Source: Scenedesmus sp. ARA3
Lineage: Eukaryota > Chlorophyta > Chlorophyceae > Sphaeropleales > Scenedesmaceae
Length of the DNA: 16,626 bases
Direction: 5' to 3'
Assembly: GCA_004335835.1 (NCBI GenBank)
Contig: RWJK01000015.1
Location: 1 to 16,626, forward strand
Positions 1-9,121 of this stretch are shown here, in pieces. Position 1 is the stretch's first letter, and each line of letters opens with the position of its first letter. Below the pieces are notes generated by a model. It did not search any database and had not been told where the DNA came from. It saw only the letters and a list, made by a program, of their open reading frames with translations. The translations under genes and the position numbers were made by a program.

Positions 1-1990
1 CTGCCATCGCTGCAGGAGACGCTAATCTTGACCGCGCAGGCGCAGGCGAATGCAGGAGTGCCGCTTGGGCCGAGCAGGGCGCCACTGCCGCCCCCACCGT
101 CAGTGCTGCAGCGCGTTACAATGTCAGATGGCAATGTCGTGTTTGTCGCTGGAGCACGGCCAGGGGCAGCAGCACCACAGCAGAGCAGGCAGCAGCAGCA
201 GCAGGCAGCTGCAATGGGGTTGTCACAGCTGCCACTGTTGCCACAGCAGGTGCTGCAGCAACAGCAGCAGCAGCTGCTGCAGCTGCAAGCGCTGCACCAG
301 CAGTTGGCTGCTGCAGCTGCTGCTGGCGCTCCGGGCAATGCTGGCAGCACTGCATCAGCAGCAGCAGCAGCAGCAGCAGCGGGGTCCAGTACTCCTGGCT
401 TGATGGCGCCACCGCCACCTCCAGCGGCCGCAACTGCAGCAGCAGCAGCAGCAGCAGCAGCAGCCGCAGCGCCGGGAGGCGTCTCACCCGCTCAGCTGGC
501 TGCAGCACTTAGCAACGTCGCCAGCGCAGCAGGCAGCATGCCTGCAGCCGCCACTCCTGCTCATGGCGCTGGTGTTTCGCGGCCGCAGTCTGCTCAGCCA
601 GGCACTGGCCTGGCTGGCCTCATCACGCCTGGCTTCATGTCACCCAGTGGGCTCTTCTCGCCTGGCGCTGGCGTTGGCGGCGCATGCGGCACTGGTGTTG
701 GCTTAGGCAGTGGCGGCATGCAGACCACTGACTGCCTTGAGGCGCTGCTGGCTGACTCTAATCTGATGGGGCTGTTGTCTCCAGGTGAGGCTGATTGCTG
801 GCACCATTCCCGCCTTATACAGTTGCAGCGCGTATTGCGTGTGCTGGCTGCAAGAGTGTTGGGTGGTAGGTGCAAGCGGCAAAATCATGAGTGAGGGGTG
901 GCAGCAGACACTAGGACAGCAGCTTGCGCTCTGACATGATGGAGTGTGCATGTGTATGCGCCGCGGGGTCAGGTCAGCCAAATTACAAACGCTATAATGT
1001 GCGATGCGTAGCCTGCGGTCATGATCATAGCAGAGTGTCCAACTGCTGACGTTTGGCCTGCTGTTTGTTCTTGCGCCTGCAGCCAAGAACGGCAGCCTGT
1101 TCTTGTTCAACAGCAACACCCTAGGCGGCCTGAGCTGCCTCACCAGCCCCTCACACATCCTGTGCAGCCCGGCGCCTGCTGCGGCAGCCGCACAGCAGCA
1201 CGAGCGCAGCCAGCAGCAGCAGCAGCTGCAGCAGCAGGGCGGTGAGCCAACGGCGGCTGCGGCAGCTGCTGCAGGGCTGGGCCGGGCAGCCAGCGGCACC
1301 GACTTCCACCACCTCTTCCAGGCTTTCAGGGAGGGCGCCAGTGGCGATGCAGCTGCTGCAGGTCAGGGCGCAACCGCAGCTGCTGGCAATGCTGCTGGCG
1401 CAGCAGCAGCGGCCGCAGCAGCAGTGGCCGCTGGTGATGACGCTGGCTCAGGGCCAGCTGACCAGCAGCAGCAGCAGCTGGATGGCCAGGATGGCCAGGT
1501 AGGGGAGCTGTGCCAGTTCCTGCTGGGCAGCGGCAGCGACAGCTGGCTGGCGCCGCCTGCAGGCGCACCCGCAGGCGCAGCAGCGGCGGCTGCGGCGCTG
1601 GGCGCTGCGACTGGGGCAGCAGCAGCTGCAGCTGCTGCAGCAGCAGCAGCAGCACCTACGGGCAAGCCCAGCAGGAAGGGGGCCAAGGGCGCTTCCAAGC
1701 AGCAGGGAGCAGCCGCTGGCACTGACAGGAGCCAGGCGAGGCGAGCTGCTGCTCCAGCTGGAGCTGCTGATGGCAGCAGCTTGCAGCAGCAGCAGCAGCA
1801 GCAGCAGAGGCGCAGGGCTCCAAAGGCGACTGCAGGCCAGGCTGGCCGCACAGGGGGTGCTGGCGGCAGCAAGCAGCAGGCAGAGGCCGGCGCTGCTGCT
1901 GCCGGCAGCCAGGGGCAGGCTGTTTTCAACCCAGAGAAGCCATTTGCGGCGCTGTTCCCTGGCAATGGCAGCAAGCCCACAGCCTCATGA
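1..1990 (+). CDS. Ala/Gln-rich low-complexity protein, 5' partial, two exons
   Basis: I do not recognise this gene. Coding runs 1-784 (open from the window edge) and 1083-1990, with a TGA stop at 1988-1990. The 298-bp intron 785-1082 has donor GTGAGG and an acceptor ending GCCTGCAG; splicing joins G to CC and reads on as AKNGSLFLF. An alternative is that coding begins at 16, since 1-15 ends in CTGCAG like an acceptor. From the window edge 563 residues are visible. They are mostly Ala and Gln homopolymers, with Pro-rich patches near the start. Less repetitive islands are MSDGNVVFVAGARP, a Gly/Ser/Phe stretch around 610-720 with repeated SP and TP pairs, the hydrophobic segment across the splice junction, FHHLFQAFREG, GELCQFLLG, a Lys/Arg-rich basic patch near 1660-1850, and a C-terminal NPEKPFAALFPG. 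Such composition is usual for disordered transcriptional regulators, but no DNA-binding domain is in view; it may lie upstream of the window. Function is therefore left open. Confidence 0.6.
356..379 (+). repeat. (CAG)8 tract coding for polyalanine
   Basis: Eight CAG units lie in the first exon of the left-hand Ala/Gln-rich gene. In the reading frame they are read as GCA and give a run of alanines. A similar, less pure tract follows around 437-466. Confidence 0.9.
1784..1807 (+). repeat. (CAG)8 tract coding for polyglutamine
   Basis: Eight uninterrupted CAG units lie in the second exon of the left-hand gene and are read in the CAG frame as eight glutamines, just before a basic RRRAPK segment. 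Confidence 0.9.
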
Positions 1991-3008
1991 CGCATGACGC
2001 ATGCGGCATGAGCGTACTACGCTAGCAGCAGGGTGGCAAACAGGGAGGCCTGAGTTGCTGGGGTCATGCTTTGCGCGGTACCGACTTGTCAGTTGCGGGG
2101 TGCCTGCCTGCCGCCGCCAGCTGCAGAACAGGGTGTGCACGGCGGTAGACATTAAGTGCAAGCCCTGTTGACCATGTAGGCATCTGCAAGGTAGCACATT
2201 TCATGACTTCTGAACTTGAGGTGTGGAGGCATGGTGTCAATGGAGAATTTGAAGTTGGGGTGTTGACGGCTGCTTGTTGGGATGCCATGTTGTGCTGGTG
2301 CTCACTGTGTGCCGCACAACAGCAGCTTGCATTGTTCCCACGGCGCATGTTGATGCAGCGATTTTTGATGTCTGGCACTCATTTGCTGGTGGCGCCAGCT
2401 GGCCAGCAGCTTCTAGCATGCTGGAGACTGCTCCCTGCCAGCAACTGGCACGTTTGTGTTGTTCACTTTGTGTGATCTGTAACCATGTGTTAGCCGGATC
2501 ATGCTGGTGCCACCTCTATCAAGCCATGTCCAATTAATCGCACTTGGCTGCTCAAGTAGCTGCCTGTCTGCAACCTGACAGGCTGATGCCACGGTGGCTG
2601 GCGTTGGACCAATGTTTGACCTAGCTCAGGCTTCCTGCCACCCTGCAAACCCCGGCTTCCTTACTCGCAGACCTCGGATACCTTCAATGTGTCGACAAGT
2701 TGCAAGCCCTGTGTATTCCAATCAACCAGAGTACAAATGGCTTGATCAGGGCATCATGCAGTTACACCCGATGTGACAGCAGCACTGCCTACTCGGCCAC
2801 TGCTACGCGGCCGCTTGAATGTACCGACAGAATGTATGTCGCACTTTTCAAGCCCTTCAAGTGTACTAACAAGGCGCTGTTGGCAACACGTGTACCGTCT
2901 GTGTCAGCAGGGCTTCCGATCTGGACTATGTAGCCTTCACGTTTTCACGCCTCTGGCGTTTTCACAACGTTTGAGTTGTTGTAAGACTGGCGGCTGCGCC
3001 TCCTTGCC
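1991..3008. other. Intergenic stretch: probable 3' UTR, then promoter and 5' UTR
   Basis: About 1 kb without a convincing gene. Short open frames here on both strands have no recognisable domain and no splice partners. The sequence is less repetitive and more AT-rich than the flanking exons. The only feature I can point to is a candidate polyadenylation signal near 2478. The promoter of the downstream TIGR01589-type gene should lie in the second half, but I see no clear TATA box. Confidence 0.6.
2478..2482 (+). terminator. Candidate TGTAA polyadenylation signal for the Ala/Gln-rich gene
   Basis: TGTAA is the usual polyadenylation signal of chlorophyte nuclear genes. This is the first copy downstream of the stop at 1990, which implies a 3' UTR of roughly 500 nt. 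A five-base motif alone is weak evidence. Confidence 0.45.
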
Positions 3009-4279
3009 ATGTCTGCAGTCACGCAACAGCAGCAGCAAGGGCCTGGCGCCCGAAGGGTCACTCTGGAGCAGATAGCTGCAGTGCAGACAATGATTGAGAG
3101 GTGCATGCAACTGTACATGGCAAAGGATGAGGTGATGGCGTGCCTGAAGGACCAGGCCAACATAGAGGTGAGCGACTGCCTTCTGCCATGCGCTGTCTCA
3201 TACAGCCAGGTTCGGTGCACTCTAGAAAGCCACTGTTGTAATCAACATGATTGATAGTGAGCGTTCAAAAGGTTGTGGCAACAACACAACTCTGCAAGCA
3301 CTCAAGACCATTGATTGCATGCTGCGTGATGAATGCCGCAGCTCTGCTGCTGCAGCGGTTGAGCTTGCAGACCTGCCACGCTGCCCTGCATGCCGCGTCG
3401 ACACTCCAACAGCCCAACATCTGCTTGGCAAGTATTGGATAATCTCGGTTACCCACTTGCAGTGTTGTTTCTGCTGCAGCCCAGCTTCAGCCAGCTGGTG
3501 TGGCAGAAGCTGGAGGAGCAGAACGCCGACTTCTTCCGCGCATACAACCTGCGCGTGCAGCTGAAGAACCAGGTCGTGCTGTTCAACCAGATGCTGCAGC
3601 AGCAGATGCAGGTGCTAGAGTTACTGCAGCACAACAACAGCTGGACAGCACCACAGCCAGTGCAGGGCGGCGCAGGCCAGCCCCCAGCTGCGCTGCCTGG
3701 CACATCTGTGCCACAGCCGGCAGCGCCTGTTCCTGCAAGCAGTGCTGCAGCAGCTGCAGCACCGGGTCCTGCAGCCAGCCAGGCACCCAGCCCTGTCACT
3801 ACAGCATTGGAACAGGAGCAGTTCCAGCAGGAGTTCAACCGCCACCTGCAGCAGCACGTGCAGCGACACCTGCAGCAGCAGCTGGCCAATGGCTGGCCGC
3901 TGCCCTTTGGCCCGGCAGCAGCAGCAGCAGGCATGCCACTGCAGGCGCTGAGTGGGCTGCCCTACCAGACCTTCATGCCAAACCCCGCAGCACTGGCTGC
4001 AGCAGCAGCTGCTGCAGCTGCGGCCTCGTCTGGCGCCGCTGGCCCTGCCATGGCGCAGACGCACTCGCAGCGCACAGCATCAACCGGCACAGGCGGCACA
4101 ACACCTATGGCAGCTGCAGCGTCCAACTCTAGAGGCTTTGCAGGATCTACCACTGACATGCTGGCTGCCTGGGGCCTAGGCAACAGCCCAGCACTGGCAG
4201 CAGCAGCAGTTGCAGCAGCGGCAGCAACGGCAAGCGCCGGCTATTCAGCAGCACCAGCAGCCTCACCAGCAGGCAGCAC

Positions 4280-4314
<35 letters not shown>

Positions 4315-4868
4315 TGGCCTCATCCAACGCAGCAGCAGGTGCAGCGGCGGCGGCGTCCCAGCAGCCGGCTGCAGGTTACATGCAGCAGGCAGCGCCAGCT
4401 GGCGCGCTGCCTGGCAGCAGCGGCATGCACCTTGTGAGCAGCTGTGCCATGCTTGATGTGCTGCCTGCTGCTGAGCAGATGCCTCTGGCCTCGCTGCCTA
4501 AGCCATTCAGCATGAGTGATCTGAATGCACTGGACATCCCCGGACAGATCGCCAACGATCTCGGCGACTTTTCGGGCCTGCCATACCCAGGAGACGCTGA
4601 TGCCGGCAGCAGCGCAGCAGCGGCGGCTGCAGTAGCGGCCAAGGCAGCAGCACCAGCAGGAGGGCCGCCTGACCGGCAGCTGCTGGGCATGTCAGCAGCA
4701 GACTGTGGTGTGGGGCCTGGCATGCAGAATGCTGCTGGTGGTGGTGGCAGCGGCGGCAGTGGTGGGGATGGTGGCGGGTCGGGGCAGCAGCAGGTTGATG
4801 GCATGCCTGCTGGCTTCACGCTGGCTGACTTGGGGCAGCTGGATATGGTCATGGACATGCTGCGCTGA
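3009..4868 (+). CDS. Plant-specific TIGR01589-type domain protein with a long Q/A-rich tail
   Basis: Two exons, 3009-3167 and 3480-4868 (TGA 4866-4868), give 515 aa. The 312-bp intron (GTGAGC donor, CTGCTGCAG acceptor, phase 0) interrupts the conserved domain after ANIE and before PSFSQLVWQKLEE. Residues 18-95 match the plant-specific uncharacterised domain I recall as TIGR01589 (A_thal_3526): the sequence shows VQTMIERCMQLYM, KDEVMACL, QANIE, LVWQKLEEQN, FFRAY and a following Leu/Gln-rich helix. The molecular role of that domain is unknown to me. Residues from about 100 onward are low complexity: Ala, Gln, Pro and Ser runs with an 11-residue polyQ. Scattered hydrophobic motifs include FSMSDLNALDIPGQI, a Gly-rich linker, and a C-terminal FTLADLGQLDMVMDMLR. 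These acidic-hydrophobic segments resemble activation or docking motifs, so a nuclear regulatory role is a guess. The start is the only ATG that places the full domain in frame behind a Gln run. Domain assignment is firm; function is not. Confidence 0.85.
4281..4313 (+). repeat. (CAG)11 tract coding for polyglutamine
   Basis: Eleven pure CAG units in the second exon of the TIGR01589-type gene, read as eleven glutamines. It is the longest coding CAG tract in the window and a likely length polymorphism. Confidence 0.95.
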
Positions 4869-5500
4869 TGGCGGTGCTTGCAGGAGGTGCGGCTTGCGAA
4901 TCACCTTGGTACACGGCCCGCCACTCATAATCATCATAGGTGACGCTCAAGGTGTGAGCTCAGTGGGGGTTTGCTTGTTGTCGGTTGCTGCAGCAGTCGC
5001 GGGGCGCGCGGCTGACAGCTGCAGGCCGCGTCGCCTTGATTGGGACGTGTGCGGTGTGGTGGGCCTGTATGAACCGACTTAGTATTTGCTTGTAGCACTG
5101 CTGCTAGTGTACGTCTTGATGGCCCATCTGGCCAGCATGTCAAAGTTTTGGCCAGCCTGTCTCGTTTTGTAGTAGGTCACGATTGCCTCTGTCTGCCCTG
5201 ACGTCAGTCGTATCCCGGGCTCCACTTGTGCTGATGCTGTATTGTCAAGACAAGTCAATCCACCAAACGCGTAGTGTGGGAGTATTGTTCGTCTGATGTG
5301 CATGCTGCAGGGGTATTATTCGCTTGTTTGTGGGGTTGCATGTCGTCACACATGTGTAGCAATCTGCATGCAGACAACCATCCAGAGACCGTCCTGTGCT
5401 CTGCGGCTGTCACTCTCCTGTGTACTCGTAAGTCTGGCTGTCATAGTACTGCAACACAGCAGCCACAGTGTCTTAGCACTGGCAGCTTTTGCAGTACGCC

Positions 5501-5532
5501 GTAGCAGTACACTCGCTCTAGTGTACTGCTGC
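5501..5532 (+). other. Strong short hairpin (inverted repeat) in the spacer
   Basis: Arms AGCAGTACAC (5503-5512) and GTGTACTGCT (5521-5530) are perfectly complementary around the 8-nt loop TCGCTCTA. In RNA the stem extends by a U-G wobble (5502/5531) and a G-C pair (5501/5532), for 12 bp. It lies between the stop of the TIGR01589-type gene and the first downstream TGTAA, so it may sit in that gene's 3' UTR. Confidence 0.7.
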
Positions 5533-5638
5533 ACCGATTGTTGTGGTTGCTCGTCCAATTTAGGTGTTGGCACGTGTTCTGAAGAAGGAAGGCACAATGT
5601 GCGCGTGCTTAGTAAGCAAGGTTTTGGGCTGCCGCGTC

Positions 5639-5643
5639 TGTAA
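5639..5643 (+). terminator. Candidate TGTAA polyadenylation signal for the TIGR01589-type gene
   Basis: First TGTAA on the + strand after the stop at 4868, giving a 3' UTR of about 780 nt. Further copies occur in the following 550 bases, so the true end could be later. Confidence 0.4.
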
Positions 5644-5867
5644 GGGAGTGCCCCAGCACATTCCTTACTTGATTGAGCACTGCTGTTGATTGGACGCATC
5701 TGCAGCGGATGTTTTTTTGGCTTTCAACTCGTCAGCATGTATCGGCGCGAGCATAGCAACCATCAGGTCACCGCCGTGATGTGCTGTGCATAACATGGTG
5801 GGTGGCTGCACAGGATGCGTGCTGCTGCTGGGCTCGCTGATTCCAGCTGTTGTGCAATTTTCTGTGT

Positions 5868-5897
5868 TCTGCTATACCTGATTCTGCTGTACCTGAT
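5868..5897. repeat. 15-nt tandem duplication with one mismatch
   Basis: TCTGCTATACCTGAT (5868-5882) is followed directly by TCTGCTGTACCTGAT (5883-5897); they differ by one A/G change. It is non-coding spacer, probably a replication-slippage product. Confidence 0.85.
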
Positions 5898-6414
5898 GAG
5901 ATACAAGCGCGGTTTGTCGCGTACTTGCCCCGTTCTTGCTCTGCCTGTATTCCATGTTTAAGAACGAATTACACATCCTCCGAGTCCTCACGGACCGCAG
6001 TGGATGCGAAACCATGTTCTGTGGACAGGTGGCGTGCCACACTCTGGTTGCCGCCAGCAGCATGCGACGCCTACAAGTATGTGTACTGTAATGCTTGATT
6101 TGTAACTTGGTTGCGCGCGCGTACACTGGGGATGCAGGCCTCTGCTGATGGCAGTACAACCCTGGAAGCCCTGGGTTGGCTGTAACACAGCAGCAGCTGT
6201 TACTGACACTCTGGCCATGCACCTGGCGACCGGTATGATGCCCCGACTGTAAGTGTATCGGGAACTGTTTGGTGGTGTGCAAGCGTTGCAAGCTATACAG
6301 CTACGCATGATCAGAGCTGCTGCTCCCGCCATACCAGCACTTTGAACAGAGCAGTGCTCTGTATCGAGCTTAGTGCCGCAAGCCCAGGGGCAGTCTACAT
6401 AGCAAGAAAACATA

Positions 6415-7753
6415 ATGTCTGTTGAAGTAGGAGAACGGCTGATCATAGCCAAGCACAGAGCATCTGTGCGATATGTGGGGCCCGTGGAAGGCCAGGAAGG
6501 CACCTGGGTGGGCGTCGAGTGGGACGATCCCAGCAGAGGCAAACACGATGGTACCACAGGTGGCAGGAGGTACTTTTCATGCAGCTGCGACAGCCCTACA
6601 GCAGCATCATTCGTGCGCATCAGCAAGGTCAGCAGGGGCAGTAGCGTAGTGGATGCACTTGTGCAGAGGTACACCAACCAGCTGGCAGAAGGCCAAGCAG
6701 CAGCAGATGGCCAGGTATTCCTGCACACATCCAGCCACCGCAAGGTGTGGGTGGAGCTGGTTGGCGAGCAGAAGGTGACTGAGCGCTTGAGCAAGACGGA
6801 GCTTCTGCAGGCAGCACGCCTGGTGGGCGCCAATGCATCGCATGTGGTGAGTGGCTTGGAGGAAGGTTTATCAACGCGCCAGCGGCAAACATCATCATCA
6901 TGTTCATCATGGCACCAGTTTGATGTACATCTCCGATGCAGGCCAAACTCGTGTGTGCCGCAGCGGTCCATGCCATGCACTGTTGATGATGATGTTACAT
7001 GTCCATGCGCTGTTGCGTGGGTACCTCTGGTGCTGCTGGCCCTGCAAACGTCCCACAAGTAATTGGTAAAAGCACAACAGGGTACCAACAGGTGAACTGT
7101 ACGCTGCCTGTTGTAGGCGTGGCTCCAGCGGCCTCATGTCTTTCCTGCTGCCGCTGCTGTGTGGTATCTCTCAAATGCCGACAAATATGCACCACTGTGG
7201 CTGCTGCTGCAGGGACCTGCCGGCGCGCTGGCAGCCGCCGCGCCCAACCTGGTGCAGCTGGACCTCACAGACAACCTGCTCAGCAGCTGGGGCAGCGTGG
7301 CACAGATCTGCAGCGAGCTGCCGCAGCTGCGCGTGCTGCAGCTCAGCAACAACAGGCTGGCGCTGCCCTGCAGCATGCACAGCGGCGGGCCTGATGCTGT
7401 GCAAGTGCTGCTTGGGCTGCAGTGCCTGGTCCTCAACCAGTGCAGCATCAGCTGGCAGCAGGTGAGGAGCGCTGTCCTACACACCTCTTGCAGGAGTGGC
7501 AGCGCTTGCATGGCTTGAGAGGCCTGTTGTGCATGCTGTGTATGAAAGGACATATCCATGTAGTAAACGCAAAGCTGCGCACCTGTGTGGCGCATGCCTT
7601 AGTACTGCAAGTAGCATTACTGTTCGCAGGAAGGGTGCAGCCCTATACGTCAGCAGAGAGGCAATGCACAGACCTGTCGCCTTCATGTGCTACACAGCAG
7701 TGGCCGGCGCGCCACGTGCATGAACTCGCGCACACACTTTTACACTCGTCTGC

Positions 7754-7788
<35 letters not shown>

Positions 7789-8238
7789 CCAGGTGGGCGT
7801 GCTGCAGCGCTGCCTGCCAAACCTGCTGGAGCTGCATGTGGCTGGCAACAACATCAACAGCCTGCGACTACAACTGGACTTGCAGGAACAGCAGCAGCAG
7901 CATGCGGCAGAGCTGCAGCAGCCATCAGCTGGGCAGCCACAGCAGCAGCAGCAGCAGCAGCAGCAGTGTGACAGCAGCGGTGTGGACGGCAGCCTGGCTG
8001 GCTTCAAGAGCCTGCAGGTGAGTCCTGCTGCTGCATCAGGGTCCAGCCTGCAATGCAGGCCTGCCAAGGATGCTCCTGCCATCACTGTGTGTTACTGTGT
8101 ACATCTGTACATGCTGCATGCACAACCGACAGACACTTCAGACGCCCTGCAATCAATCGCTGACTGCAGCCTCTTGCAAATGGCTGGATTGAGCAGACAA
8201 CATGCCGCCGTCCATGTTTCCACTACCACACCTGCTGC

Positions 8239-8271
<33 letters not shown>

Positions 8272-9089
8272 AGGTGCTGGGCCTGGAGGACAATGCCATC
8301 GCTGACTGGGCCGAAGTGCTGCGCCTGGCGGGGCTGCCGCAGCTGCGGCGGCTGCACCTCAGCGGCAACCCCATCGCCAGCATCGCATACCCGGCACACA
8401 GCATCGGGCTGGACGCGCTGGCCTCACAGCAGCCGCCAGCAGCGGCTGCATTGGACAAGCAGCAGCAGCAGGGGCAGCAGCAGCAGCAGCAGCAGCCGTA
8501 TGGCCAGCTGGAGGCGCTGCTGCTGGGCAACTGCCGCATCAGCAGCTGGGCTGATGTTGACGCCCTCAACTTGCTGCCGCGGCTGGCTGAGCTGCGGCTG
8601 AGCGGTAACCCGCTGTTTGATGCGGAGGCCGGCGCGGCAGGCGGAGGCCGGCGCTACGAGGTGAGCAGCCAGCAGCAGCAGCACCAGCAGCAGCAGCAGC
8701 AGCAGCGGCAGCAGCAGCAGAGTGGTGCACCATGTTGTGGATGTGGTGGTCTGCAGTGACGCAGCCAGCTGCAGCGTCAACAACGCACCAGCAGTGCTGC
8801 GCCAACGGTAGGCAGCATGCGTGCTAACACTGCTAGCACCTGTGCCAGCAGCTTTGAAGCGCTGAAGCAGGTCCGTCAGGCAGCCGGTTTCTCCCGTGCA
8901 GTGCGTGGCGGGCATGTGCACTTTTGCCTCTGCTGTTCGTGCCATGCATGTGAGCGCTGCCCTGTCTGTGCACCCGCTGCAGGTGATTGGCCGCGTGGCT
9001 GGGCTGACGCTGCTGAATGGCGCGGATGTGAAGCCGCGCGAGCGGCGTGACTGCGAGCTGCGGTACCTGCAGACCATCCTGGCAGACGC

Positions 9090-9121
<32 letters not shown>

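Larger units (their letters stand above)
4869..6414. other. Long spacer between the TIGR01589-type gene and TBCE
   Basis: About 1.5 kb with no supportable gene. It should hold the 3' UTR of the upstream gene and the promoter and 5' UTR of TBCE. Open frames of 75-140 codons on both strands have no domain and uncoding-like composition. Visible structures are a perfect 10-bp inverted repeat near 5503-5530, a TGTAA motif at 5639, and a 15-nt near-perfect tandem duplication at 5868-5897. A short upstream open frame starting with ATG at 6307 and ending with TGA at 6343-6345 would lie in the TBCE leader if transcription starts before it. Confidence 0.6.

Noticed and set aside
2203..2475. 90-codon + strand frame in the first spacer
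   Set aside because: It has no recognisable domain, many Cys/Trp residues atypical of the real genes here, and no splice partner. It probably lies in a 3' UTR.
116..4858. Several long - strand frames rich in Leu, Cys or Ala over the first two genes
   Set aside because: They are the complement of CAG tracts (CTG, GCT, TGC) and have no other sequence character.
1..4868. The first two Q/A-rich genes being one gene
   Set aside because: The first has an in-frame stop at 1988-1990 and a 1-kb non-coding gap follows. The second starts with an ATG and a complete conserved domain.
5296..5699. Overlapping + and - strand frames of about 115 codons in the second spacer
   Set aside because: No domain and random-looking composition; frames on both strands are of similar length, as expected by chance.
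6900..7070. A small extra TBCE exon between 6847 and 7212
   Set aside because: Short AG-to-GT segments exist, but joining 6846 directly to 7213 already aligns with the family without a gap.
5988..7088. 366-codon open frame on the - strand
   Set aside because: It overlaps TBCE exon 1 antisense and has no domain. The + strand frame has a clear CAP-Gly domain, so this is a shadow.
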